From Chitinivorax tropicus (GTDB taxonomy: Bacteria > Pseudomonadota > Gammaproteobacteria > Burkholderiales > SCOH01): a stretch of 64,000 nt of DNA. Below the pieces are notes generated by a model. That model was not told where the DNA came from and did no database searches. It worked only from the letters and a program-made list of their open reading frames with translations. The stretch is taken from contig NZ_JACHHY010000011.1 of NCBI RefSeq assembly GCF_014202905.1, forward strand, positions 1 through 64,000, in the 5' to 3' direction. How positions within the stretch are numbered: the first letter of the stretch is position 1; every line of letters begins with the position of its first letter. Positions 50,682-60,490 of this stretch are shown one piece after another. The translations under genes were made by a program, and so were the position numbers.

Positions 50682-53422
50682 TATGGTCGGCTGTCGGCCA
50701 GCTCGACCCGATTGCGTCCTAGGCGCTTTGCTCGATACAACGCCTCATCCGCCAGCGCCAACAACGCACTGACTGTCTCTGCCCTGGATTCAGGCACCCC
50801 TGCCACGCCAATGCTGACGGATACGGCCAGCTCGCGGCCATCTTCCAGCTGGCACGGGGTGTCTGCGATCAGCCTGCATAAAGCCATGGCCAGCGCCTTG
50901 GCGCTGGCGATATCGGTCTCGGGCAGCAGCAGGGTCAGCTCTTCGCCACCATAGCGGGCAGCAGTGTCTCCTTGGCGCGTCCGGCTTTGGATCAGCTTGG
51001 CGATCTGCACCAGCACCCGATCGCCGGCCTGATGACCATAGGTATCGTTGACAGCCTTGAATCGATCGACGTCGATCATCATCACCGCCAACGACGTGCG
51101 ATGGCGCAAGGCCCGCGCCAAGGCAGATTCCAGCGTACTCATCAGATACCGCCGGTTGTAAAGCCCCGTCAGCGAATCCACGACGGACATCCGCATCAGC
51201 TCGGCATTGGCCTTCTGCAGGGCCTGCTCAGCTGCCTTGCGCTGGGTGATGTCCCGCAGCACCACTACGGTGCCATTTTCACCACGGAAACGGGTGACGC
51301 CGACGGATAGCTCTACCTCGATGCGACGCCCGCCAAACGTCACCAGCACGCTCTCATAGACCGCCTCGACCGGGCTGCCCTGCAAACGACTGGCGTAATG
51401 GCGGGCGATCTTGTCGCGCTCCTCTGGCGCCACCCGGTCCAGCATATCCAGGCCGACCAATTGATCCGGGCCGCGCGCCTCCAGCATGTCGGCCATGACC
51501 TGATTGGCCAAGGTGATATGGGCATCCATCACGACAATGACGCCGTCGTGGATGTTGTGCAGCAACAAGCTGTATCGGGACTCGGACTCCTGCAGATCCG
51601 TCAGTGCCCGGTTCCGCTCTTCGATCTCCAATGCCAGCAAGGTGTTGGCCTGTTTCAGCGCCTCGGTCCGCTGTTCGACGATGCGATCCAGGTTTTCCTT
51701 GTGCTGCCGCAGCTCGGCTTCGACGCGCTTGCGGACGGTGATGTCGGTACCAATACCGCCCAAGGCATAGGGTCGCCCTCGGTCGTCGCTCAGCAGGAAT
51801 TTGCTGGTCAGGAAGATGCGTGGCTCGACACCCAGCGTGATGTTTTCCTCGAACTCACCGACTGTGCGATTGTTGATCACCAGCTGGTCGTGCCGGTGCA
51901 ATTGCATGGCGACCATGGGTGGCAGCAGGTCGGCATCGGTCTTGCCCAGGATCTGTTGCTCGCCTCGCTCCAGCAGGCTTTGCAGCGGCTCGTTCGCCAA
52001 CAGGTATCGTCCCTGCAGATCCTTCAGGAAGATCAGCGCCTGAGCATGGCTGACGATGGCTTTGAGGCGGCCTTCGCTCTCACGCAAGGCGTATTCCGCC
52101 ATCTTGCGTTGTTGCGATTCACTCCGCAGGGCGAGATTGAGTGTTTCCAATTCAGTGACCGTTTCACGCAAGCGCTGGTTGGCCGTGCGCTCAGCATTTG
52201 TGGCAGCCACCACTTCCGAGACGGTCTGCCCGATCTTTTCCGACATCACATCAAAAGCATGGGCCAGGTGACGGAATTCCCCGCTGATCACGGCTGGCAT
52301 GCGATAGGCGTAGTTACCGGCAGCCACCTGATTGGCGCCATCAATCAGCAGCTTGATTGGGCGGGTCATGCGCAGGATCAGCAGCACGCCCGCGATGCCG
52401 ATGGGCAGCAACACGCCCAACGAGCCCAGCCAGATCAATTGAAGTGTGCGCCGCTGCCCCACCTCCAGCGCGGCATGCAAAGGGGCGGTGGCTGCCTCGG
52501 CAGCATCAGCCGGAACCACCATGACCAAACGCCAGGGCAGATAGCGCATTGGATGAAACGCCACATATCGTGGGGTGCCGCGTAGCGCGACCTGCACCAC
52601 ACCCACGTCACCGGCGGCGATCCGGCCCAACAATTCGTTGAAGGCGACATTGCCACTACCCGAAATGGTAGGTAGCTGATTCTGCATGGAGATCAGATCC
52701 AGCTGGCTGCGCCCGACGGGTGTAATGGCAACCACGCGCCGCCGCGCATCCAGCACAAAGCTGAAATGTCCGTTAAAACCATCATCGCGCCCGGAGTCGA
52801 TCGCCAATTGCATCAGCGGGATTTCTGCCGCCACAAACCCCAGCACCCGCTTTCCATCGCTCACTGGCGACAATGCTGCAACGATCAGTCGATGATGCGA
52901 CATCATGGCGGCCATGGCTTCTGTCCAGCGGATATCACCAGGTACGGTCAGGCCCGCCGTGGTGGACAGCAGATGTGAATGCAGGCCTTTATCCACTCGC
53001 CGCTGCATGCCACCGGTGCCGAACTCAGCCACCTCACCGGTGCTGCTTTCCAGAAAGTACACGCGCCCGGCCCAGGTGTCACGGGCCGCCAGGGCCGACA
53101 GCAGGCCCGACAGCGACTCCTGCAACGCGCCGCCACGCTGCAGGTGGCGGGACATGACCTTGGCACCATCACCGGCCACACTGGCGACCTGCTCCAACTG
53201 CGCATCCAGCAAGGCCGCACGGGTCGTGACCAGCCGTTCGATGAAGCCTGTGGCCTGGTCCGTCATGATCCGGTTGACATCACGCTCCATCTCGTTGGCC
53301 ATGCTGTCCATGGTCCGCCAGACCAGATAGGCATAGCCGCCACTGAGGCCCAGAACCATCAACACCATCACGATCATCAACCGATGCGAGAACCGCAGTG
53401 ACAACCGCATCGCGTTCAGCAT
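50681..53422 (-). CDS. Membrane-bound PAS-GGDEF diguanylate cyclase
   Basis: About 913 residues. Order: membrane segment (about 14-34), a large periplasmic sensing region (about 35-320) of Cache-like appearance, a second membrane segment (WLGSLGVLLPIGIAGVLLIL), HAMP (RPIKLLIDGANQVAAGNYAYRMP), a PAS domain (ALIFLKDLQGRYLLANEPLQ), a second PAS domain (GVIVVMDAHITLANQVMAD), each followed by a PAC-like segment, then GGDEF (DSLTGLYNRRYLM, IDVDRFKAVNDTYGHQAGD). The active-site motif is GGEEL rather than GGEEF, and an RQGD inhibitory site is present. It probably makes cyclic di-GMP in response to an outside signal. The exact start is uncertain (53428, 53422 or 53410). Confidence 0.88.
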   Translation of the reverse strand: MLNAMRLSLRFSHRLMIVMVLMVLGLSGGYAYLVWRTMDSMANEMERDVNRIMTDQATGFIERLVTTRAALLDAQLEQVASVAGDGAKVMSRHLQRGGALQESLSGLLSALAARDTWAGRVYFLESSTGEVAEFGTGGMQRRVDKGLHSHLLSTTAGLTVPGDIRWTEAMAAMMSHHRLIVAALSPVSDGKRVLGFVAAEIPLMQLAIDSGRDDGFNGHFSFVLDARRRVVAITPVGRSQLDLISMQNQLPTISGSGNVAFNELLGRIAAGDVGVVQVALRGTPRYVAFHPMRYLPWRLVMVVPADAAEAATAPLHAALEVGQRRTLQLIWLGSLGVLLPIGIAGVLLILRMTRPIKLLIDGANQVAAGNYAYRMPAVISGEFRHLAHAFDVMSEKIGQTVSEVVAATNAERTANQRLRETVTELETLNLALRSESQQRKMAEYALRESEGRLKAIVSHAQALIFLKDLQGRYLLANEPLQSLLERGEQQILGKTDADLLPPMVAMQLHRHDQLVINNRTVGEFEENITLGVEPRIFLTSKFLLSDDRGRPYALGGIGTDITVRKRVEAELRQHKENLDRIVEQRTEALKQANTLLALEIEERNRALTDLQESESRYSLLLHNIHDGVIVVMDAHITLANQVMADMLEARGPDQLVGLDMLDRVAPEERDKIARHYASRLQGSPVEAVYESVLVTFGGRRIEVELSVGVTRFRGENGTVVVLRDITQRKAAEQALQKANAELMRMSVVDSLTGLYNRRYLMSTLESALARALRHRTSLAVMMIDVDRFKAVNDTYGHQAGDRVLVQIAKLIQSRTRQGDTAARYGGEELTLLLPETDIASAKALAMALCRLIADTPCQLEDGRELAVSVSIGVAGVPESRAETVSALLALADEALYRAKRLGRNRVELADSRP

Positions 53423-53991
53423 CCCCACTCATTCCGCATCATGTCCAATCCGCCTTATTGATCAAACCGATTGAATAACAGAAGGCTCTACATCAGAGAT
53501 ATACAGGGTGGCCATGTGATGCTACCCGATGCCTACTGGGCTGCCAATGCCCCCCCGCAAGCCCAGTCGGCGCTGGCGGTCTCATTGTGCTGTTCGCTCA
53601 GCTGGGCGTGTTTAGGTACACTGCACAGGGGCCGGGGTCCTTTGCGTCAGGCGGCCCTGCATGATGATGCCACGAGGTGCCGGTGGTACGGCCCGTCAAG
53701 CCCCGTGCGGTGCCCGACCCTGCAGCAAGGTCACGCGCCACGCGGGGTGGATGGCCAGTCAGGTGTGGTGAGATGAAACGCTACCGACACCGTTGACGAA
53801 CCAATCCATAAAAACGATATCTCAACTGACAGATCCCGAACCAGAACCTTCGGGTCGCATGCATCATATGGTGATCCATACAGACAATTCGCCAAAATGA
53901 TGCAGGTCAATGCGAGCTATGAAACCGTGTCAACAGAACCTAGACTGACTATACGACCCTTTATCAGAAGATGCCCGAATCAAGGAACCCT
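53423..53991. other. Divergent intergenic region, no supported gene
   Basis: About 570 bases between the GGDEF gene (minus) and the PP2C gene (plus). A plus-strand frame at 53471-53776 is compositionally odd and has no motif. The motif GTCAACAGAACCT (53929-53941) resembles one upstream of ppsR. Confidence 0.5.
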
Positions 53992-54822
53992 ATGGCCATT
54001 GTCCCGCCCGCCCAAGCCATCAACGTACCCAGATTGGGCAGTGCCTTCGGGATGTCGGACCGTGGGCAGGTAAGAACCAATAATGAAGACAACTTTCTGA
54101 TCGACCCTGTGCTGTCGCTGATCGCAATCTGCGATGGCATGGGGGGGCATCACCATGGTGAAGTCGCGGCGGAACAGACGCTGGAGGAAATCCGCAATTT
54201 CCTGATGGCCTCCACCCAGGGGGTGCCGTTGCCCGGCCACCCTGGCCATGTGTTCGAGCCAGACCCCGACGCCACATGGCCCGATCAAGTGATGCCATCG
54301 ATCGCCACGCTCTGGGATGCTGTCGAATACGCCAACGACCGTTTATACGAGCGTAATCTGAACAGTCAGAGCGGGCACCTGTATGGCATGGGCAGCACGG
54401 TGACCGGCGTCTGGCGCATGACTCAGGATAGCCCATTGATGTGCTTCCATGTGGGTGACAGCCGCCTGTACCGATTCCGTGAATATGAACTGACCCGCCT
54501 GACCAAGGATCACACCCTCTATCAACAAGCCATCGACGAGGGCCTGGTCGATACACTGCCCAATCGCAATCTGTTGTTGCAAGCCATTGGGCCATCTGCC
54601 AGTGTCCGGCCCGACATCAAGGCTGTCGATACCACGCCGGGTGATGTCTACCTGCTTTGCACCGACGGTCTGCACGGCATTGTGCCCGAATTGGAAATCG
54701 AGCGGTTGCTGAGGAACATCTGCTATCTGCCACTGGAAGCGCAATGCGAGCAATTGATTGCCTTGGCCAATGACTTTGGCGGATCGGACAATGTTACTGT
54801 CATGTTATTACAAATGGACTAA
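53992..54822 (+). CDS. pppA: PP2C-type serine/threonine phosphatase of the T6SS locus
   Basis: 276 residues from ATG 53992 (AAGGA five bases upstream). PP2C motifs in order: GMSDRGQVRTNNEDNF, the metal-binding ICDGMGGHHHGEVAA, STVTGVW, FHVGDSRLYRFRE, LCTDGLHG and the final GGSDNVTVML. PppA-type phosphatases reverse phosphorylation of the FHA protein and so switch T6SS assembly off. The partner FHA protein (tagH) is encoded in the convergent cluster. The matching kinase (PpkA) is not in the window. Confidence 0.88.
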   Translation: MAIVPPAQAINVPRLGSAFGMSDRGQVRTNNEDNFLIDPVLSLIAICDGMGGHHHGEVAAEQTLEEIRNFLMASTQGVPLPGHPGHVFEPDPDATWPDQVMPSIATLWDAVEYANDRLYERNLNSQSGHLYGMGSTVTGVWRMTQDSPLMCFHVGDSRLYRFREYELTRLTKDHTLYQQAIDEGLVDTLPNRNLLLQAIGPSASVRPDIKAVDTTPGDVYLLCTDGLHGIVPELEIERLLRNICYLPLEAQCEQLIALANDFGGSDNVTVMLLQMD

Positions 54823-54893
54823 CAGCTATTGACATGATTCCATGTCTGCTCAAGCTGCGTAAAAGTCTGATACGGTCGGCGGTGCAAGCCGAT

Positions 54894-55520
54894 CTAGCCG
54901 CCAGCCATCATGCCTGCGAAGGCTTCAGGCGGCGGCAAGCCGACATAACCCTGCATCACCGCCGCCACATCTGCTGACCCCATGGTCCACCACAGGCTGT
55001 GCCGATCGAACAGCACCTGATTGACCGACTCCATGGGATGTGTCTGCACCAATGAGAGCATCAGCGGCCAACCGGGCGGCACATGGACAGCAGGGGGCGC
55101 CCACGGTGGCAATGCAAGCAGCGCCTGGTCAAAGCCTGCGAGATCGAAGTCCTCACTCAGCGCATGGAGCGCCCAGCCCTCCAGCCCATCGAACCAGGCA
55201 CCCAGCCCGCACACATCCGGCCATTGGGCGGGCAAGGCAGTTGGCGCAGCCAGAGTCAGCGGGAAGTATCGCCCCACCTTGTCCACGCTGGGCACCAGGA
55301 TGCCAGCCCAGTTGTCCGGCCCCAGCACGCCCCGCCCCAGCGCAAACCGCCAGATCGGCGCCACCAGATAGTGCGGCAGCCATTGCTCCTCCAGCGCCGT
55401 CTGGCTATGCATCATGGCCTGCTGCAGCCATTGATCCCAAGGCTCGGTGAACGAGGTCGGGAGCCGACGACACAGGAAATCACCATGACTGGGTACTTTG
55501 CCAAAAAAACCAACACTCAT
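54894..55520 (-). CDS. tagF: T6SS-associated protein TagF
   Basis: 208 residues. The N-terminus SVGFFGKVPSHGDFLCRRLPTSFTEPWDQWLQQAM is the hallmark of TagF (DUF2094), followed by PIWRFALGRGVLGPDNWAGILVPSVDKVGRYFPLTLA. TagF acts as a post-translational repressor of T6SS assembly and in some species works with or replaces the FHA/PP2C pathway. It lies 43 bases after tssM and converges on the PP2C gene. Confidence 0.93.
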   Translation of the reverse strand: MSVGFFGKVPSHGDFLCRRLPTSFTEPWDQWLQQAMMHSQTALEEQWLPHYLVAPIWRFALGRGVLGPDNWAGILVPSVDKVGRYFPLTLAAPTALPAQWPDVCGLGAWFDGLEGWALHALSEDFDLAGFDQALLALPPWAPPAVHVPPGWPLMLSLVQTHPMESVNQVLFDRHSLWWTMGSADVAAVMQGYVGLPPPEAFAGMMAGG

Positions 55521-55563
55521 ATCGACCTTTCCATCAAACAGGCAAACGCCTCGCTATTGTCGA

Positions 55564-58500
55564 TCACAGCCGATCCAGACATCTGAATCGCTCCAACACA
55601 TCGCGCCGGAAGGGGTTGATCACGCTGCTGGCTGTCAGCTCGAAGCTGGCCTTTTTACCCTCCAGGTCAAAGGTGACTTTGTAGCGTTCCGCCTGGGGTG
55701 TGGTTTCGACAGTGGCTTTGTCCAGCAAGCGGAACAAGGCCCAGGGGCCATCCGTATGCAATGAGCCTGCCCCGTTGGAGGGCGCATAATCCACCTTTGC
55801 CGCGCCCAGCCCTTTGCCACTGGGCACCTGGAAAGGCGTGGCCGATGCCAATGCGGTGGTGCTGAGCGTCATCACCGTGCCATCGATATCGATGGCCAGC
55901 TTGGTCAGGGCCGGGTCGATGCTGAGTGGCTTCAGTTGGAAGCGGAAGGATGGCTGATTACCGCCGAGCGCGAAGAAGGTGTCACGAATCCGCGCTGCCC
56001 GCTGGAATTCGGCCAAGGTGTCCGGCGGAATACCCAACGAGTCGCTTCCCGTACCACGTAGCCGCCAGGTCGGGCCGGACATATCGACATACTGTTGCAG
56101 ATTTTTCTGGAAGAAATCATCGACCAGCCCAGCGGGCGCAAACAGGCGGCCAAAGTCATCTGGCGTGATCTCCTTGGCCTGGCCACGGCTGATTGGGTAG
56201 CGGCCCGCCACGGCTTGGCGGCAGAATGGCGCCACCTGCGCATTCCATAGCGCATTCAACCGCTCGCGCTCGCTGCCTTGTGTCAGCGCACTGCTCGCGC
56301 CATCCGCCGATTGCAGGATGGCGGACAGCGGTGCAGGTTTACCTTCGGCCTCCCGGCGTAGTTTCAGCAATGCATCGCCGGGCGGAGCGGGGCTGCCGGT
56401 CTTCTTGGCGGCATTGGTCGCATCGAGGAATGCCGATGCTTCCTTCATTGCCGCCAGCGAATGATCCAGCGCTGAAGGGGTGCCTGCAGGGGCGTTCGCC
56501 AGCTTGTGCAGGTCGTCGAAATGCACGTCCACCGGGTTTCCGGCATCCCCCCCGGCTGGCTGTGCGGTGCCGCCAAGGGCTTGCGTCAGGGTTTTCAGCT
56601 TTCCCTTCACCTTGTCGAGCACAGCGGCGTTCTGCGCTTCGACCGGTGCCAAGGTGGTCTCTTTCGCGGCGGCCACCAGAAACTTCTTCAAAGGCGAAGC
56701 CGCCCCACCTAACAGATTCAGCACCCTGGCCGCTTGGTCGAGATTGTTGAAATTGACCACGGTTACATCCGCCAGCAGGGCCTCCCACTGTTTGATGTAA
56801 TCGTCGTAATACAGCTGCAAGACAGCAGCCTTCATATCGTCCAGCTGGCGCGGGTCGAGCGTGGTTTGTTGATCCAATATCCAATTGTCCTTGGCTGCAT
56901 TCGCCAAGGCGCCATCCACCGACGACAGCAAACGTTTATAGCCCTCCACTGTATACAGCCCCGGCAGGGCTTGTGTCAGCGCCTGCCCGCTCTTGCGGGT
57001 CAATGCGCTGGCGGCGTCCTTACCCGCAGCCTGCACGATATCGAATGCGGGTGAGGGCGCATCCATCATCTCCCGCTTCAGTGCGCTATAAATGCGCTGC
57101 TCGGTAGGCATATTCGCCAGCACGGTGCGGGCTTGTGCAATCAGCGTGGAATCGGTCGGCACTGCAGTGCTGGTATCCAACGATTCAGCCCAGGCTGCGA
57201 CATGGTCGATCAGTGCTGCCCTCTGCGCCGTGGTCGCGCCTTGTAAAGTCTGCACCCAGGCACTTCCCCAGCTTGCAACGGCCTTTGGGTCGAGGTGGGT
57301 GCGATCACCCAGCATCAGGTAGGTACGCAGGCTGTTGTACAGCTGATCGGCACTGACTGCTTCGCTGCGGCGCAGGTCATCTTCCAGCCGGTTGACGATC
57401 TGGGGCTGCAGTGCGTCAGTCAACAACCGCCGGTAGGTGGCCTGTGTCTGCTCTCCCAGATTGTCTCCTTGATACAGGCCGAACTGCAGACTGAGCGGCA
57501 CGCTGGCAGCACGCTCGGCATAGCCGGTGGGCAAGGCCCGGGCCTGATCCAGCAAGGGCAGCGCATCCAGTGGGCCGTTGCGGCCCTGTAGCGACTTGGC
57601 GCTATGCTGCAAGGTGCCAGTGCTGGCGGCGACAGCCTGGATCAGCTGCTGATTGCGGACATAGCTGGTGATCAGCCCCGCCCCTAGCAACAGGGTGATC
57701 AATACGATACCGGTGATGCCTCCCCATTGCAGATATTTGCGGCGTTGCTCCAGCCGCAGATCAGCTCCGGCCAGACCCGATTCAGCGAAGACCACTTCTC
57801 GCAACAGGCGGTTGATGAAATAGCTGCGGCCACTGCTTGCATTGGCCGGCAAAGCAGCGCGGGGCAGGTCGAAGGAATTCGCCAGGGCACCGATGATGCG
57901 GTCGATCGGGCTGCCGTTCTGGGTGGCGCTGGTGAAATACATGCCACGCAACAAGGCTGGCTCTTGATAGCGGCTGGCGCTGAATACCTCTCTCACAAAT
58001 CGCTGGGCGGAATCATGCAGCAACGCGAATTGCTGTGGGAAGCCATAGATCAACGCCCTACGGCGCAAGTCGCGCTCCTGCTGGATGCGATCCACCATCC
58101 GGCGTTGCAGCTGCCGCTCCAGGGTCTTCATCTCAGCAGGTAACATCGCCAGCGTCTGCTCAACGTGGCTGGCGTCGACATACGGAAAGGTGACACCCCA
58201 CACCTGCCCCCGTTCATCTTTCCCCAATTGATCGAAAAACTCGACAAACCCGGCCAGCAGGTCGCATTTGGTGATCACCACATAGATCGGAAAGCGGATG
58301 CCCAGCTTGTCGTGCAGCTCTTTGATGCGCTCACGGACCGCCCGGACATGATGCTGGTGCACGCCCTCATCCTGCTGCAATAGATCCAACGCGCTGACTG
58401 CCAGGATCAAGCCATTGATCGGTCGCCGCCGCCGGTGTTTTTTCAACAGGCCCAGAAAGCCCAGCCAAGCGCCTTGATCCGCCGGGCCAAAGCTATCCTG

Positions 58501-59079
58501 CGTGATATAGCGCCCTGCGGTGTCCAACAGCACTGCTTCGTCGGCAAACCACCAGTCGCAATTGCGCGTCCCCCCTACCCCGCCGATCGGCCCTTTGCCA
58601 AACTGATCCGCCAGCGGAAATTGCAGGCCCGATTCATTCAAGGCGGTGGTCTTGCCACCACCAGGTGCCCCCACGATCAAATACCACGGAATGTCATAGA
58701 GGTAATGGGCGCCACGCCTGCCGCCATGTGCTTTACGCAAGGTATCCAGCGCTTCTTGGAAACGCTTGCCCAGAGCCACCACCTCGCTGGCCGACTCAGT
58801 GGCCCCGGGTTGCACAACAGTCGCATCGGTATCCACCACCACGCCTTGCCGCAGTCGCAAGTCGGCAAGGCGTGCCCATAGCCACTTCAGCCCGAAATAC
58901 AATACCCAGGCCACCAGCAGCAGGGCGATCACCACCCAGCGTGTGGTGCTCGATTCAAATGGTTTCTTGTCATCAAAGGCCAGCAGCGGGCCCTCGAACC
59001 AAACCAACAACGACAGGATCAGCACTCCGATGAAGGCCAGGACTGGCCGTCTGATCAACCAAGAGAACAATGTTCGCAT
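55564..59079 (-). CDS. tssM: T6SS inner-membrane protein TssM (IcmF family)
   Basis: 1171 residues from ATG 59079. Two membrane segments near the start (about 11-30 and 48-62) flank the first short loop. A cytoplasmic GTPase-like domain follows with an intact Walker A GAPGGGKT at 137-144. A third membrane segment (GITGIVLITLLLGAGLITSY, near residue 450) precedes the large periplasmic IcmF/TssM C-terminal part, which ends in the beta-sandwich region that binds TssJ. With TssL it forms the membrane complex of the secretion machine. It is preceded by tssL at 40 bases. Confidence 0.95.
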   Translation of the reverse strand: MRTLFSWLIRRPVLAFIGVLILSLLVWFEGPLLAFDDKKPFESSTTRWVVIALLLVAWVLYFGLKWLWARLADLRLRQGVVVDTDATVVQPGATESASEVVALGKRFQEALDTLRKAHGGRRGAHYLYDIPWYLIVGAPGGGKTTALNESGLQFPLADQFGKGPIGGVGGTRNCDWWFADEAVLLDTAGRYITQDSFGPADQGAWLGFLGLLKKHRRRRPINGLILAVSALDLLQQDEGVHQHHVRAVRERIKELHDKLGIRFPIYVVITKCDLLAGFVEFFDQLGKDERGQVWGVTFPYVDASHVEQTLAMLPAEMKTLERQLQRRMVDRIQQERDLRRRALIYGFPQQFALLHDSAQRFVREVFSASRYQEPALLRGMYFTSATQNGSPIDRIIGALANSFDLPRAALPANASSGRSYFINRLLREVVFAESGLAGADLRLEQRRKYLQWGGITGIVLITLLLGAGLITSYVRNQQLIQAVAASTGTLQHSAKSLQGRNGPLDALPLLDQARALPTGYAERAASVPLSLQFGLYQGDNLGEQTQATYRRLLTDALQPQIVNRLEDDLRRSEAVSADQLYNSLRTYLMLGDRTHLDPKAVASWGSAWVQTLQGATTAQRAALIDHVAAWAESLDTSTAVPTDSTLIAQARTVLANMPTEQRIYSALKREMMDAPSPAFDIVQAAGKDAASALTRKSGQALTQALPGLYTVEGYKRLLSSVDGALANAAKDNWILDQQTTLDPRQLDDMKAAVLQLYYDDYIKQWEALLADVTVVNFNNLDQAARVLNLLGGAASPLKKFLVAAAKETTLAPVEAQNAAVLDKVKGKLKTLTQALGGTAQPAGGDAGNPVDVHFDDLHKLANAPAGTPSALDHSLAAMKEASAFLDATNAAKKTGSPAPPGDALLKLRREAEGKPAPLSAILQSADGASSALTQGSERERLNALWNAQVAPFCRQAVAGRYPISRGQAKEITPDDFGRLFAPAGLVDDFFQKNLQQYVDMSGPTWRLRGTGSDSLGIPPDTLAEFQRAARIRDTFFALGGNQPSFRFQLKPLSIDPALTKLAIDIDGTVMTLSTTALASATPFQVPSGKGLGAAKVDYAPSNGAGSLHTDGPWALFRLLDKATVETTPQAERYKVTFDLEGKKASFELTASSVINPFRRDVLERFRCLDRL

Positions 59080-59119
59080 AAAGTATCCAATGTGCAATTC
59101 AATGCGAATCGATCAATCG

Positions 59120-60487
59120 TCATCGCGCCCCACCCACTGGCACAAACAGCACGATCTCCACCCGACGGTTACGCGCCCGGTTGGCGGGCGTATCGTTTGG
59201 TGCCAGGGGCTCGCTGTCGGCCCGACCTTCGATGGTGTAACGCGTGGCGGGCCCCGCTTGCTCGATCAACAGGGTGGCCACGGCACTGGCCCGCGCCCGG
59301 GATAGCTCCCAATTCGACGGGAAGCGGGCGGACATGGCACGTCGATCATCGGTATGCCCTACCACCGATACCTTGCCAGGATTGACCTTCAACGCTTCAC
59401 CGATACGCACCATCAACGGCTGGAATCGGCTATCGAGCTCCGCGCTGCCCGAGGCGAACATGCCATCCCCACGGATCGACACGATCGATCGGTCAGCCGT
59501 ATCCTGCACGGTGACCAGACCTTCATCGATTTCCCGTTGCAGGAACTTGCCCAACCTCACGACTGGCACGGCAGGCTTGACCGGCACCGGTGCGGGCCGG
59601 ACGGCTTCGATCCGGATCTGAGCCAGGTTGCTCATCACCGGATCGGTGTCCCGGCCCAGCCAGAAGTGGAACAGCAGGTGCAGCAACCCCAGAATCAACA
59701 ACGCCGCCACACCGATCACCCACAATGGCAACAGGCTCATCAGCTGCTTGCGCTGTGCCTGCGCGGCCCGCCAGCGGGGTGACAGGTCCTGCTCGACCAA
59801 GCCGCGCTGGTTGCGGATCAGCTGATGCAACCGCTCCCGTAGCAGATCGAGCTGGGTGCGCCCGCCATCGATCAAGCGATAACGCCCCTCAAAACCCAGC
59901 GCCAGACACAGATAGAACAGCTCCAGCGCATCGATGTTGCGGGCAGCATCCTGAGCCAGCCGCTGCAATACCACAAAGAATTTTTCACCGCCGAATGCCT
60001 CATTATGAAAAGTCACCAACAGGCTGCGGCTGGCCCAGGCCCCGCTGCCGCCCCAAGGCGTGGAGGTCACGGTTTCATCCATCATGGTGCACAGCGCATA
60101 GCGGGCGGCGGCCAGGGCCTCGAAATCGACACCTGCCGCTTTGGCCTCAGTCTCGAAGGCCCGCACCGCCTCGACCACCCGCTGGCGTAGCGCTTCGATG
60201 TCGGGACAGCTGGCCATCTGCCGTAACGGCATGACCAAGCTCAGCAGCACATGGGCTGCCGACACCAAGGGATTCAAGCCGCCAGCGGGCAAGGCCGGTA
60301 TCGGCCCGCTGCCCGCAGGCCATGGTGCCGATGCAGCCGCCTGCGGGGTCGCACCCCCCCCACCCGGCGCGGACGCAATGATCGTGGATTCGTGCTCACT
60401 CGTGGCGGGCTGCGGCGGTTTACGGCCACCGGGCGCGGGTATCAGCAGCGTCCGATCGGCATCTGGAGGAAGATTCTCGCTGGCCAT
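59120..60487 (-). CDS. tssL: T6SS inner-membrane protein TssL with OmpA-like peptidoglycan-binding domain
   Basis: 455 residues. A Gly/Pro/Ala-rich start is followed by the DotU/TssL cytoplasmic domain (LLSLVMPLRQMASCPDIEALRQRVVEAVRAFE, YALCTMMDETVTSTPWG, YLCLALGFEGRYRL). One membrane segment (LLPLWVIGVAALLILGLLHLLFHFWL) leads to a C-terminal OmpA-like domain (GDGMFASGSAELDSRFQPLM, VVGHTDDRRA, LSRARASAVATLLI, ADSEPLAPNDTPANRARNRRVEI). The OmpA part anchors the complex to the cell wall. It starts 3 bases after the tssK stop codon. Confidence 0.95.
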   Translation of the reverse strand: MASENLPPDADRTLLIPAPGGRKPPQPATSEHESTIIASAPGGGGATPQAAASAPWPAGSGPIPALPAGGLNPLVSAAHVLLSLVMPLRQMASCPDIEALRQRVVEAVRAFETEAKAAGVDFEALAAARYALCTMMDETVTSTPWGGSGAWASRSLLVTFHNEAFGGEKFFVVLQRLAQDAARNIDALELFYLCLALGFEGRYRLIDGGRTQLDLLRERLHQLIRNQRGLVEQDLSPRWRAAQAQRKQLMSLLPLWVIGVAALLILGLLHLLFHFWLGRDTDPVMSNLAQIRIEAVRPAPVPVKPAVPVVRLGKFLQREIDEGLVTVQDTADRSIVSIRGDGMFASGSAELDSRFQPLMVRIGEALKVNPGKVSVVGHTDDRRAMSARFPSNWELSRARASAVATLLIEQAGPATRYTIEGRADSEPLAPNDTPANRARNRRVEIVLFVPVGGAR

Positions 60488-60490
60488 GGC

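Noticed and set aside
53471-53776. 101-codon plus frame before the PP2C gene
   Set aside because: Low-quality composition and no motif; treated as intergenic.
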